DNA of 64,000 nucleotides from Actinoplanes palleronii (GCF_016862315.1 NZ_BOMS01000024.1:62001-126000); one strand, 5' to 3'. Numbered from the stretch's first letter, positions 26,901-34,889 are shown. The notes: generated from the sequence alone by a model not told the origin. Made by a program: numbers and translations.

Positions 26901-28614
26901 CGAGCGCGGGGTGCCCGAGGACTGGGTGCGCACGCTGGAGTCGGCCCGCCGGGCGATCCGGGTGCGGGTGGCCGGCGAGGACCGCTGGGTCGGGATCGAC
27001 GACGCGGGGCGGTACCGCGACGCGCTCGGCGTGGCGCTGCCGGTCGGCATCCCCGAGGCGTACCTGGAACCGCTCGCCGACCCGCTCGGTGACCTGGTCG
27101 CGCGCTACGCCCGGACGCACGGGCCGTTCCTCGCGGCGACCTGCGCGGCCCGGTTCGGGCTGGGCGTGTTCGTGGTCGAGCAGGCGCTGAAACGGCTGAG
27201 CGCGACCGGCCGGGTCACCTCCGGTGAGTTCTCCCCGGACGGCGCGGGCACCGAGTGGTGCGACGCCGAGGTGCTGCGCATGCTGCGGCGGCGTTCCCTC
27301 GCCGCGCTGCGCCGGGAGATCGAGCCGGTGCCGCCGAAGACGCTCGCCGCGTTCCTGCCCCGGTGGCAGCAGGTGGGTGGCAACGCCCGCGGGGTGGAGG
27401 CGCTGGCCGCGGCACTCGAGCAGGTGCAGGGCGTGGCGGTGCCGGCCTCGGCCTGGGAACGGCTGGTGCTGCCGGCTCGGGTGGCCGACTACGCGCCACC
27501 GCTGCTCGACGAGCTGTCCGGCGGCGGCGAGGTGCTGTGGGCCGGATCCGGTGCGATCGCCGGGGGCGACGGGTGGGTGACTCTGGCGTACGCGGACAGC
27601 GCGCCCCTGCTGCTGCCCCCGCCGGACGAGGAGTTCGCGCTCACCCCGGCGCACCAGGCCGTGCTGGACGCGCTCGGCGACGGGCAGGCGATGTTCTTCC
27701 GCTCGCTCGCCGACCGGGTCGGCTCGACCGACGACACCGACCTGGCCGGCGCCGTGTGGGATCTGGTGTGGGCCGGGCACCTCACCAACGACACCCTCGC
27801 CCCGCTGCGGGCGATGCTCGGTGGCAGCGGGGCGCACAAGGCCAAGGCCGCGCCGGCCCGGAGCCGTTATCGACGGCCGGGGCGGGTGGCCATGCCGTCG
27901 CGCACCGGGCCGCTGCACATGGCCGGCCGCTGGTCGAAGCTGCCGGACCGGGATCTGGACCCGACCCGGCGGGCCGCCGCGCTCGCCGACGTCCTGCTCG
28001 AACGGCACGGCGTGGTGACCCGGGGCGCGGTGATGGCGGAAGGGGTGACCGGCGGGTTCGCCGCGGTCTACCCGGTGCTCAGCGCTCTGGAGGAGCGGGG
28101 TGCGGCCCGCCGCGGGTACTTCGTGGAGGGGCTCGGGGCGGCGCAGTTCGCGGTGCCCGGCGCGGTGGACCGGCTGCGCGCGTTGGCGGAGCCGGCCGAG
28201 CTGGCCAGGCGTACCGGGACGAGCGCGCTGGTGCTGGCCGCGACGGACCCGGCCAATCCGTACGGGGCGGCGCTGCCGTGGCCGGACCGGATCGTGGACA
28301 GCGGTGACGGCGAACCTGTCGCGAAGGCCGGGCACCGGGCCGGCCGCAAGGCGGGCGCGCTGGTCGTGCTGGCCGGCGGCGAGCTGGTGCTGTACGTGGA
28401 ACGCGGCGGCCGCACGCTGCTGTCCTTCGCGGACGATCCGGAGGCGCTGACGGCGGCCGGGCAGGCGCTGGCGGCTTCGGTGCGGTCGGGGGTGCTCGGT
28501 GCGCTGTCGGTGGAGCGCGCCGACGGGGAGTCGGTGCACTCGTCGCCGCTGCGGGAGGCGCTGACCGCGGCCGGCTTCCGCGCGACACCACGAGGTCTGC
28601 GGCTGCGCGGCTAG
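23938..28614 (+). CDS. lhr: ATP-dependent DNA helicase Lhr
   Basis: 1558 aa, GTG start, matching full-length Lhr (about 1500-1550 aa). Superfamily 2 helicase that tracks 3'-5' on single-stranded DNA and unwinds RNA:DNA hybrids. Motifs: Walker A APTGSGKTLAAFL (residues 40-52), IIDEVHAV, GLSATVRP, TSSLELGIDMGAVDLVVQIE (motif V region), and QRIGRAGHQ (motif VI). The winged-helix and Lhr-core domains follow, then the large C-terminal domain characteristic of Lhr. In mycobacteria lhr is linked to DNA-damage induction and neighbours a nei gene; here nei2 lies 3.2 kb downstream. Divergent from the Ser/Thr kinase. Confidence 0.96.
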   Translation: MREVLEKFGPATREWFTAAFAAPTAAQAGAWRAIGADRHALVVAPTGSGKTLAAFLWSLDRLAGEPVPEEARRRCRVLYVSPLKALAVDVERNLRAPLTGIRQAAGRLGLPPPEITVGMRTGDTPADERRGFARTPPDILITTPESLFLLLTSAARDSLRGVQTVIIDEVHAVAATKRGAHLAVSLERLDALLERPAQRIGLSATVRPIEETARFLGGSQHVEIVKPPSTKTIEVSVEVPVEDMTRLDEASESDDLEGGRRTPSIWPAVEERVLDLIEAHRSTIVFTNSRRGAERLCARLNELSAERVELARLAEQATQRGETAWREEPDRGSGRTEEGSAMPVAVGEIAAGLMRNGQGGGAAGMPAAIMAQSAAASGAPAVVARAHHGSVSREERKQIEEALKSGRLPAVVATSSLELGIDMGAVDLVVQIEAPPTVAAGLQRIGRAGHQVGAVSRGVVFPKHRGDLLSCAVVAERMIAGAIEELRYPRNPLDVLAQHVVAMVAMDAWPVDELAALVRRAAPFAELPESALHAVLDMLSGRYPSTAFAELRPRLVWDRGTDLLTGRPGAQRLAVTSGGTIPDRGMFGVFLAGSERASRVGELDEEMVYESRVGDVFLLGSTSWRIEDITPDRVLVTPAPGAPARMPFWKGDSPGRPIELGRAIGARLRALARAGDEAATAALRESGLDEWAAGNLVTYLREQRESTRHLPDDRTIVVERFRDELGDWRMTVHCVLGAKVNAPWALAIARRLSERYGVDGQVMPSDDGIVIRLPDTAEEPPGADLVAFDPEEIAQMVEESVGTSALFASRFRECAARSLLLPRRDPRRRQPLWQQRQRSAQLLDVAREFADFPVTLEAARECLQDVFDVPGLSGLMREIAGRKVRLVEAETQRPSPFARSLLFGYVGAFLYEGDAPLAERRAAALALDATLLGELLGRVDLRELLDPAVVIETATQLQWLSPQRSPRDAEDAAELLRLLGDLSAAELAERGVPEDWVRTLESARRAIRVRVAGEDRWVGIDDAGRYRDALGVALPVGIPEAYLEPLADPLGDLVARYARTHGPFLAATCAARFGLGVFVVEQALKRLSATGRVTSGEFSPDGAGTEWCDAEVLRMLRRRSLAALRREIEPVPPKTLAAFLPRWQQVGGNARGVEALAAALEQVQGVAVPASAWERLVLPARVADYAPPLLDELSGGGEVLWAGSGAIAGGDGWVTLAYADSAPLLLPPPDEEFALTPAHQAVLDALGDGQAMFFRSLADRVGSTDDTDLAGAVWDLVWAGHLTNDTLAPLRAMLGGSGAHKAKAAPARSRYRRPGRVAMPSRTGPLHMAGRWSKLPDRDLDPTRRAAALADVLLERHGVVTRGAVMAEGVTGGFAAVYPVLSALEERGAARRGYFVEGLGAAQFAVPGAVDRLRALAEPAELARRTGTSALVLAATDPANPYGAALPWPDRIVDSGDGEPVAKAGHRAGRKAGALVVLAGGELVLYVERGGRTLLSFADDPEALTAAGQALAASVRSGVLGALSVERADGESVHSSPLREALTAAGFRATPRGLRLRG

Positions 28615-28620
28615 AGCAGG

Positions 28621-28688
28621 TCCTGCCTCGCACCCGCTTGATCGGCAGGACGGGCCCTGACCCAGCGGCCGCCCGGGAGGACGGCCGC
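28621..28688. terminator. Hairpins between convergent lhr and LLM genes
   Basis: Two inverted repeats: TCCTGCC (28621-28627) with GGCAGGA (28644-28650), and GCGGCCG (28665-28671) with CGGCCGC (28682-28688). The 91-bp gap between the two stops contains nothing else. Confidence 0.5.
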
Positions 28689-28705
28689 CGAGCCGGGAAG
28701 GAGGA

Positions 28706-29632
28706 TCAGAGGTGGGGCAGGACGTCCGAAGCGACCAGGTCGACGTGATCGATGTCGGACAGGTCGAGGACCTGCGCGAAGAGGCGGGAGGCGCCGGCCT
28801 CGGCGTACCGGCCGATCACCTCGAGGACCTCGGCCGGGGTGCCGACGATGCCGCCGTTCTCGCGCATCTCCTCGACCTCGCGGCCGATGGCGGCGGCCCG
28901 GCGGCGCACCTCGGCGTCGTCGCGGCCGACGCAGAGCACCGCTGCGGCGCTGAACGCCGGGGGCTCGGCGCGGCCGATGGCGGCGCTGGCGGCGCGGACC
29001 CGGTCGTACTGGACCGAGATGTCCTCGATCTTGGAGAACGGGACGTTGAACTCGGCCGCGTAGCGGGCGGCCAGGTCCGGCGTGCGCTTCTTGCCCATGC
29101 CGCCGACGATCACCGGGAGCGGGGACTGCACCGGCTTGGGCAGCGCCGGGGAGTCACTGAGCTGATAGTGCTTGCCCTCGAAGGCGTAGGTCGAGCCGAC
29201 CGGCGTCTTCCACAGCCCGGTAATGATCTCGAGCTGCTCCTCGAGACGGTCGAAACGCTCGCCGATGGCCGGGAACGGGATGCCGTAAGCCTGGTGCTCG
29301 CTGTCGAACCAGCCGCCGCCGAGACCGAACTCGATCCGGCCGCCGCTCATCGCGTCGACCTGGGCGACCGCGATCGCCAGCGGGCCGGGGAGCCGGAAGG
29401 TCGCCGAGCTGACCAGCGTGCCGAGCCGGATCCGGGAGGTCTGCACGGCCAGCGCGGCCAGGGTGATCCAGGCGTCGCTGGGGCCGGGCAGCCCGGGCCC
29501 GTCACCCATCTTGAGGTAGTGGTCGGAGCGGAAGAACCCGTCGTAGCCGCCGTCCTCGGCAGCCTTGGCCACCCGGAGCAGGTCGTCGTGGCTGGCACCC
29601 TGCTGGGGTTCGGTGAAGATCACGAGACGCAT
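28706..29632 (-). CDS. LLM-class (luciferase-like) oxidoreductase
   Basis: 308 aa from ATG 29632. Bacterial luciferase-like TIM barrel of the F420- or FMN-dependent class: MRLVIFTEPQQGASHDDLLR, GYDGFFRSDHYLKMG, SRIRLGTLVSSATFRLPGPLA, RIEFGLGGGWFDSEHQAYGI, and PVIVGGMGKKRTPDLAARYA. Actinobacteria have many such enzymes, using F420 or flavin to oxidise or reduce small molecules; the substrate here is unknown. The frame stays open to 29764, but homologues start at MRLVIF. Divergent from the SAM hydrolase gene by 130 bp and convergent with lhr. Confidence 0.9.
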   Translation of the reverse strand: MRLVIFTEPQQGASHDDLLRVAKAAEDGGYDGFFRSDHYLKMGDGPGLPGPSDAWITLAALAVQTSRIRLGTLVSSATFRLPGPLAIAVAQVDAMSGGRIEFGLGGGWFDSEHQAYGIPFPAIGERFDRLEEQLEIITGLWKTPVGSTYAFEGKHYQLSDSPALPKPVQSPLPVIVGGMGKKRTPDLAARYAAEFNVPFSKIEDISVQYDRVRAASAAIGRAEPPAFSAAAVLCVGRDDAEVRRRAAAIGREVEEMRENGGIVGTPAEVLEVIGRYAEAGASRLFAQVLDLSDIDHVDLVASDVLPHL

Positions 29633-29762
29633 GAGATCAACCCTGCCAGATCGCCGGGGCGGTCCCAGCCCGCACCCCGCTCCGGGAGACCCGGACGTGA
29701 CCGGAGACACGCGGGCACCGGCGGGGCGCGGGCGGCCGCGACTGGCAGTAACGTCAGCCACC

Positions 29763-30554
29763 ATGGCCGGTTATGGATGGATCAGTTTCACCACCGACTA
29801 CGGCACCTTCGACGGCTTCGTCGCGGCCTGCCACGGGTCGATCGCGCGGATCGCGCCAGATGTCCGGGTGATCGACGTGACGCACCACGTACCGCCCGCC
29901 GACGTCAGCCGTGGTGCGGCCGTGCTGGCACAGACCGCGCCCCACCTGCCGGCCTCGGTGCATCTCGCGGTGGTCGACCCGGGCGTCGGCACGGCACGGC
30001 GCGGCGTGGTGCTGAGCACGCCGAACGGGCTGCTCGTCGGACCGGACAACGGCCTGCTGATCTGGGCGGCCGAGGCGCTCGGCGGGATCACCGCCGCCTA
30101 CGAGCTGACCAACCCGGACTGGACGCTGGGCGACGTGTCCCGGACCTTCCACGGGCGGGACGTGTTCGCGCCGGCCGCGGCCCGGCTGGCCGCGGGGGCC
30201 GACCCGGCCGGCGCGGGGGCGGCGGTCACGCCGTCCGCCCTGGTCCGCCTGCCCGACCCGGTGACCAGCGTCGGTGACGGCTGGATCGAGGCCGAGGTGC
30301 TGACCGTGGACCGTTTCGGGAACGTGCAGCTGGCCGCGAACGGCACGATGCTCACCGGGCTCGCCCCGGAACTCGTGGTGAACGGGACGGTGCGCGCCCG
30401 CCGGGGCGGCACGTTCGCCGATGTGGGCGCCGGTGAGCTGCTGGTCTACACCGATTCCGCGGACCAGGTGGCGATCGCGGTGAACAACGGGCGCGCGGTG
30501 GTGGTGCTCTCGGTGGTCCCCGGCGACATGGTCCGCATCGCCGAACGCCGATAA
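29763..30554 (+). CDS. S-adenosylmethionine hydroxide adenosyltransferase (DUF62)
   Basis: 263 aa. Member of the DUF62 family related to fluorinase and chlorinase, which hydrolyses SAM to adenosine and methionine. Visible motifs: FTTDYGTFDGFV near the N-terminus, IDVTHHVPP, VDPGVGTARRG, VGPDNGLLIW, FHGRDVFAPAAARLA, and VLTVDRFGNVQLAANG. The lengths of both domains match the hydrolase rather than the halogenases, and there is no secondary-metabolite context suggesting halogenation. The chosen ATG is in MAGYGWISFTTDYG; a longer open frame upstream overlaps the promoter of the divergent LLM gene. Confidence 0.88.
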   Translation: MAGYGWISFTTDYGTFDGFVAACHGSIARIAPDVRVIDVTHHVPPADVSRGAAVLAQTAPHLPASVHLAVVDPGVGTARRGVVLSTPNGLLVGPDNGLLIWAAEALGGITAAYELTNPDWTLGDVSRTFHGRDVFAPAAARLAAGADPAGAGAAVTPSALVRLPDPVTSVGDGWIEAEVLTVDRFGNVQLAANGTMLTGLAPELVVNGTVRARRGGTFADVGAGELLVYTDSADQVAIAVNNGRAVVVLSVVPGDMVRIAERR

Positions 30555-30711
30555 CTTCTTCGGTACGGATACCGAGCGCCCGTCCGTAGGCCACCAGCCG
30601 AGTCCCGTCCGAGCGGCCACGCGGCCGCCGCCCGGCTCCTGGCCCGGCCGCGCTGAGCGAGGCCGCGGCGCTCACCACGGACCTCGCCCGGCGCGCGAGG
30701 ATCCCAGGCCC

Positions 30712-30764
30712 GGCTGGCGCTCAGGGGTGCCTCACCGGCCCCGAGACACCCCCAGGGACCAGCC
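30712..30764. repeat. 53-bp palindromic repeat element, copy A
   Basis: Begins GGCTGGCGCTCAGGGGTG and ends GGGACCAGCC. The arms are self-complementary, so the transcript would fold into a long hairpin. Copy B (30830-30882) differs at only a few positions; copy C (61909-61961) is more diverged in the loop. Confidence 0.8.
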
Positions 30765-30829
30765 GCGCGCCTCGCGCCGCACCGCCCACCGCGCACTGCC
30801 ACCCCCGACCGCGGGCACCTCCCGACCCC

Positions 30830-30882
30830 GGCTGGTGCTCGGGGGTGCCTCACCGGCCCCGAGACACCTCTGGGGGCCAGCC
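30830..30882. repeat. 53-bp palindromic repeat element, copy B
   Basis: Begins GGCTGGTGCTCGGGGGTG and ends GGGGGCCAGCC, with the shared central CCTCACCGGCCCCGAGACACC. It ends 10 bp before the stop of the GNAT gene on the minus strand and could serve as that gene's terminator. Confidence 0.8.
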
Positions 30883-30892
30883 AGGCGGTGGT

Positions 30893-31630
30893 TTAGAGGG
30901 GGTGGTGGACCCAGACGTTGGGTTCTACGTAGACGGCGTGGTCGTGTTCGACTGAACAGTGCACGTCCGACAGTGCGCCCGGCACCGGGACCGGGCCGCT
31001 CTTGTCGAACGGGAGGCCCGTGCGGTCGCGCCACTGGGCCAGGGTTCCCGGGATCATCATGCTGTGGTGGGCCACGTTCACGATGACGCCGCCGGCTCGG
31101 ACGTGGACGCGCAGCCATGGGTCGACCGGGAGGCCGTCGGGGCGTTGGCGGAACGCGTACTCGTCGATCGGCTCGTCGGGGGCAGCGGCCTTGCCGGTCG
31201 GGCGGACCGGGGCCACCAGGTCGGTGAATCCGTGCCGGACAGCGTTCTCGCGCATGGCCGCCAACATCAGCCCGGAGATCCCCTGGGCGCGCAGGTCGGG
31301 ACGCACCGCGATCTCCAGTGCCGAGACGATGGTCGGGGTGGTGCCGCTGAGCCGGTCGTGGGCGGCGGTCCGGATCGCCCAGTCCCAGCCGCCCTCCGGC
31401 AGGCCGTCGGCGATCGCACCGTCGAACGAGATCGGCACCGAGTGCGCCTTGGCGACCGCCTCACCGGTCTCCCGATCGACGGCGAGCAGCGTGAAATCGG
31501 GCCAGAACGTGGTGTCGTGCCGGTAGTACAGGCCGCCGGTCGGGTCGTGCCGCATGAACTCCGGCCAGAGGCCGGTGAGCTGCTCCATGATCTCGGTGCG
31601 GTCGCCGACCGGCGCGATGTCCAGATCCAT
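30893..31630 (-). CDS. GNAT-like acyltransferase
   Basis: 245 aa from ATG 31630 (an upstream start at 31648 adds six residues). The central part has GNAT character: VSALEIAVRPDLRAQGISGLMLAAMRENA carries the R/Q-x-x-G-x-G/S acetyl-CoA loop, and the preceding segment FTLLAVDRETGEAVAKAHSVPISF resembles beta strands 2-4. The C-terminal third (RVHVRAGGVIVNVAHHSMMIPGTLAQW) is longer than a minimal GNAT and is not recognised. No membrane segment. Substrate unknown. It is transcribed toward the palindromic repeats and divergent from nei2. Confidence 0.65.
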   Translation of the reverse strand: MDLDIAPVGDRTEIMEQLTGLWPEFMRHDPTGGLYYRHDTTFWPDFTLLAVDRETGEAVAKAHSVPISFDGAIADGLPEGGWDWAIRTAAHDRLSGTTPTIVSALEIAVRPDLRAQGISGLMLAAMRENAVRHGFTDLVAPVRPTGKAAAPDEPIDEYAFRQRPDGLPVDPWLRVHVRAGGVIVNVAHHSMMIPGTLAQWRDRTGLPFDKSGPVPVPGALSDVHCSVEHDHAVYVEPNVWVHHPL

Positions 31631-31818
31631 GCCCGCCAGTATCCCCACGCGGCTGGACCGGGCCGAGGCATTTAACCGGCCGGCGGCCGAGACCGCCCCG
31701 CGGGCTGCCGGACCAGACAGAGCCGGGCCACACAGAGCCGGGCCACACAGAGCCGGGCAGGAACCACCCTGCGGCCGGGAGGAGGCATCAAACGGGCTGG
31801 AACGGGCAGGATGTAGTC

Positions 31819-32979
31819 ATGCCGGAAGGGGACACCGTCTGGAACACCGCGCGCGTCGTCGAGCGCGCCCTCACCGGTGCGACCCTGACCGGATCCGACT
31901 TCCGGGTGCCGCGCCTGGCCACCACCGATCTGACCGGCTGGACCGTGACCGAGTCCGCCAGCCGCGGCAAACACCTGCTGCTCCGACTCACCCCCGGCGA
32001 AACCCGACTCACCCCCGGCGAAACCCGCCGCAACCCTGGCGAAAACCCCGCCGAAACCGGCGGACCCGACGGACCCGACGGACCCAGCGGACCCGGCGCA
32101 CCCGGCGGACCCGGCGCACCCGCCGAAACCGGCGGACCCGGCGGGAACCGCCGGGCGGCCGCCGCGGAGAAGCCGCTCACCCTCCACTCCCACCTGCGGA
32201 TGGAAGGCGCCTGGCGGACCTACGCCCCCGGCGAACGCTGGACCGGCCGGCCCGCCCACCTGATCCGGGTCGTGCTGCGCACCGCGCGGGCGGTCGCCGT
32301 CGGATACCACCTGCACGACCTCACCCTGATCCCGACCGCCGAGGAGGAGAGCCTGGTCGGGCACCTCGGCCCGGACCTGCTCGGCGCCGACTGGGATGCG
32401 GCCGAAGCCGTCCGGCGGATCGCCGCGCATCCGGAGGCCACCATCTCCGAGGCGCTGCTGGACCAGCGGAACCTGGCCGGGGTGGGCAACCTCTACCGGG
32501 CCGAGACGCTCTTCCTGCGCGGGCTGTGGCCGTGGACCCGGGTGGCCGACGTGGCCGACCTCACCGGCACGGTCGAGCTGTCCCAGCGGCTGGTGGCCTC
32601 GAACCGGGGGCGCTGGACGCAGACCACCACCGGGTCGCTGCGGCGGGGTGAGACGAGCTACGTCTACGGCAGGCGGGCCCAGCCGTGCCGGCGCTGCGGC
32701 ACAGCGATCCGGAAAGCCGAACGCTCACCGCTCCTACCGACGAGCGGAAGCCGAGAAGGCGACTACTCGCCGCTGTCGGCAAGCGCGGGACGAGACGGCA
32801 GCGTGCGACGAGACGGCAGGGTGCGGCGGGGAGCCGGCAGCATGACCCGGAGAGCTGATGAATCGCCGCCGCTGAGCGCGAGCGCGGGGCGGATCGGGGA
32901 CAAGGCCGAGCTGGAGGACCGGATCACTTACTGGTGCCCGCGCTGTCAGCCTGAGCCTGCCGCTGCGGCCCCGGCGTGA
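31819..32979 (+). CDS. nei2: Fpg/Nei family DNA glycosylase (Nei2) with two low-complexity insertions
   Basis: 386 aa; actinobacterial Nei2 is usually about 260-290 aa. Catalytic Pro2/Glu3 in MPEGDTVW, the beta-sandwich strand LTLHSHLRMEGAW, the helix-two-turn-helix with LLDQRNLAGVGNLYRAETLFL, and a C-terminal zinc finger. The enzyme excises oxidised pyrimidines and nicks the abasic site. A Gly/Pro/Asp/Ala collagen-like insertion lies at about residues 57-116 (DNA 31990-32160). The zinc finger is split: Cys290 and Cys293 are separated from Cys373 and Cys376 by 79 residues, where about 16 is normal. The second insert contains a duplicated SPLSASAGR. The last 56 bp overlap the convergent pspM gene. 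Confidence 0.88.
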   Translation: MPEGDTVWNTARVVERALTGATLTGSDFRVPRLATTDLTGWTVTESASRGKHLLLRLTPGETRLTPGETRRNPGENPAETGGPDGPDGPSGPGAPGGPGAPAETGGPGGNRRAAAAEKPLTLHSHLRMEGAWRTYAPGERWTGRPAHLIRVVLRTARAVAVGYHLHDLTLIPTAEEESLVGHLGPDLLGADWDAAEAVRRIAAHPEATISEALLDQRNLAGVGNLYRAETLFLRGLWPWTRVADVADLTGTVELSQRLVASNRGRWTQTTTGSLRRGETSYVYGRRAQPCRRCGTAIRKAERSPLLPTSGSREGDYSPLSASAGRDGSVRRDGRVRRGAGSMTRRADESPPLSASAGRIGDKAELEDRITYWCPRCQPEPAAAAPA

Positions 32980-33745
32980 ACCGGGCGGTCCGGTCCCGCA
33001 ACTCGGCGAGACCCTCGGCGATGCCACGCAACCGGTCGGTCGCCTCGATCAGCCCGAAATACGCCGGGTGGCGGCTGTCGGCCACCGGATGGCCGTCCTC
33101 AGCCACATAACTCGCCGCGGCCGCGACCAGCTCCTCGAACGCCTCGACGCCCTCGGTGAACTGCTCGGCCAGCGCCGCGTGCGACTGCTCCAGGCCGGCC
33201 CGCTGGGCGGGCTGCCCGAGCGGGACGGCGCGCTCCACGCTCGCCACCCGCTGGCCGAGATCACGCAGCCACTGCTCGGCGGTGGCCGCCTCGAGCACCG
33301 CGGTCTCGCCGGAGCCGGTGAGCCGGCCGGCCAGGCCGAGCATGGTGGCCGAGGCGCGGTCCAGCCGGTCCCACGCGTCGGCGATCGTCGAGCCGCGCAG
33401 ACCGTAACGGTTCTTCTGGCGGCGGACCTCGTTGAGCACGGTGCGGCCGACCTGGGAACGTTCCAGAGCGGCGGCGAACCGCGGTCCGGGCAGGCTCGGC
33501 TCGGGAGCCGGCTGGGCGGCCAGCGCGCGGTGATCACTCCACCGCCACCAGGCCAGCACCACCGAACCGCCGGCACCGGCGGCCCAGACCGCGTCCACGA
33601 TGCCGATCCCCGCGTACGGCGTGAGCACGGCCGCGGCAGCGGTCAGACCGCCGCCCAGCACACTCCATCGCCGCGCGGCACCGCGCAGCCGCTTGAGCCG
33701 GCGGAAATACCTGGTCCGCTCGTCCACGTCACGTCCTCCCGCCAC
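32924..33745 (-). CDS. pspM: PspM-like phage-shock membrane protein
   Basis: 273 aa. A basic N-terminus (RTRYFRRLKRLRGAARRW) precedes two hydrophobic helices (about residues 29-66: VLGGGLTAAAAVLTPYAGIG, then VWAAGAGGSVVLAWW) and a long helical cytoplasmic part. It lies directly downstream of pspA (65 bp), in the place held by PspM (the Rv2743c type) in the mycobacterial clgR-pspA-pspM unit. PspM there is an integral membrane partner that helps PspA stabilise the membrane under stress. The call rests on position and topology more than on strict motifs. Its 3' end overlaps nei2 by 56 bp on the opposite strand. Confidence 0.75.
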   Translation of the reverse strand: MAGGRDVDERTRYFRRLKRLRGAARRWSVLGGGLTAAAAVLTPYAGIGIVDAVWAAGAGGSVVLAWWRWSDHRALAAQPAPEPSLPGPRFAAALERSQVGRTVLNEVRRQKNRYGLRGSTIADAWDRLDRASATMLGLAGRLTGSGETAVLEAATAEQWLRDLGQRVASVERAVPLGQPAQRAGLEQSHAALAEQFTEGVEAFEELVAAAASYVAEDGHPVADSRHPAYFGLIEATDRLRGIAEGLAELRDRTARFTPGPQRQAQADSAGTSK

Positions 33746-33810
33746 TCACCCGGACCGCCGGCCGGCCACCGGGGGCCGCCCGGCCAAGGCCGGCCACCGA
33801 GGCCTGACTC

Positions 33811-34668
33811 TCAGCCGGCCGCGGCGTCGCCGCGCTTCTGGTTCATGCTGGCGCGGATCTCGTCGAGCCGGGCCACGCTGGCCGGGTCGGCCGCCGGAGC
33901 GCCCTGCTGCCCGACCGCCGGCTGTGCCGGGGCGCCACCCAGCTTGTCGCCGGCCATGCTGGCCCTGATCTGCTCCAGGCGCGACGAGCCGGCCATGTCC
34001 AGGCTGGACTTCTGCACCTCGAGCATGCGGCCCTCGACCGAGTTGGAAGCCAGCTCGGCCCGGCCCATCGCGTTCGCATACCGTTGCTCGATCTTGTCGC
34101 GCACCTGGTCCAGCGACGGGGTGTTGCCCGGCGCGGTCAGCGACGACATCGACTCGAGCGACTTGGCGACGGTCTCCTGCATCTTGGCCTGCTCGAGCTG
34201 GCTGAGCAGGCGCGAGCGCTCGGCGATGCGCTGCTGCAGCACCATCGCGTTGTTCTCGACCGCCTTGCGGGCCTGCCCGGCCGCGCCGAGAGCCTGGTCG
34301 TGCAGGGTCTTCAGATCCTCCATCGACTGCTCGCCGGAGACCAGCTGGGTGGCGAGCGTCTGCGCGGTCTGCTCGTACTTCTGTGCCTCGGCCTCGTCGC
34401 CGCCGGCCCGGGCCCGGTCGGCCAGGACCAGCGCCTGACGCGCCATGCCCTGAAGTTTCTCGACCTCGGACATCTGCCGGGACAGCTTCATCTCGAGCTG
34501 CCGCTGGTTGCCGATGACGGCAGCGGCCTGCTGGACGAGCGCCTGGTGCTGTCGCTGAGCGTCCTCGATGGCCTGCTGGATCTGCACCTTCGGGTCGGCG
34601 TACTCGTCGATCTTCGCGCCGAAGAGCGCCATCATGTAATGCCAGCCCTTGACGAACGGGTTCGCCAT
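33811..34668 (-). CDS. pspA: Phage shock protein A (PspA/IM30 family)
   Basis: 285 aa from ATG 34668 ([21 protein letters not shown]). An almost wholly alpha-helical coiled-coil ESCRT-III-type protein: [35 protein letters not shown] and the long helix through [24 protein letters not shown]. It assembles on the inner membrane face and maintains the proton barrier. The C-terminus carries two copies of a short motif ([20 protein letters not shown]), joined by an Ala/Pro/Gln linker. clgR lies upstream, separated by a terminator, so pspA probably has its own promoter in 34670-34880. pspM follows. Confidence 0.93.
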   Translation of the reverse strand: MANPFVKGWHYMMALFGAKIDEYADPKVQIQQAIEDAQRQHQALVQQAAAVIGNQRQLEMKLSRQMSEVEKLQGMARQALVLADRARAGGDEAEAQKYEQTAQTLATQLVSGEQSMEDLKTLHDQALGAAGQARKAVENNAMVLQQRIAERSRLLSQLEQAKMQETVAKSLESMSSLTAPGNTPSLDQVRDKIEQRYANAMGRAELASNSVEGRMLEVQKSSLDMAGSSRLEQIRASMAGDKLGGAPAQPAVGQQGAPAADPASVARLDEIRASMNQKRGDAAAG

Positions 34669-34765
34669 CTCGCGGTATCCCCTCAATGTCGCTCGGTCGG
34701 ACGCGTCCTGGCCGAGAAACCTCGCCGCAGACGCGAAACCATCGTGTCAGCCCGGTGCCAGTGGC

Positions 34766-34819
34766 GTCACGTGACCTACGGGGGATCTCAGGGTCTCCCC
34801 TGGCATCGAGCCTGAGATC
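34766..34819. promoter_or_regulatory. Palindrome and inverted repeat upstream of pspA
   Basis: A perfect GTCACGTGAC palindrome (34766-34775) is followed by a 9-bp perfect inverted repeat, GATCTCAGG (34784-34792) with CCTGAGATC (34811-34819). Both lie between the clgR terminator and the pspA start, in the likely pspA promoter or leader. I could not match a canonical ClgR site, so the binding factor is open. Confidence 0.4.
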
Positions 34820-34889
34820 GAGGCTACGCCCCCCAGGGGCAGGGTGCGAGACGCGCGAACCTGGGAACTGCCTGCCGGACGGCACGGCA

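Larger units (their letters stand above)
30555..30892. other. 338-bp intergenic region filled with repeat elements
   Basis: It lies between the convergent stops of the SAM hydrolase and GNAT genes. It holds a head segment (30559-30615), recurring in diverged form at 61799-61860, and two 53-bp palindromic copies at 30712-30764 and 30830-30882. No open frame with coding character is seen. Confidence 0.75.

Noticed and set aside
29763..30554. Fluorinase or chlorinase
   Set aside because: The DUF62 hydrolase branch fits better; there is no halogenation context and no halogenase-specific insertion that I can see.
34700..34760. ClgR operator in front of pspA (TCGCCGCAGACGCGA)
   Set aside because: The half-sites are seven bases apart rather than the five of the published ClgR consensus, so the match is not convincing.
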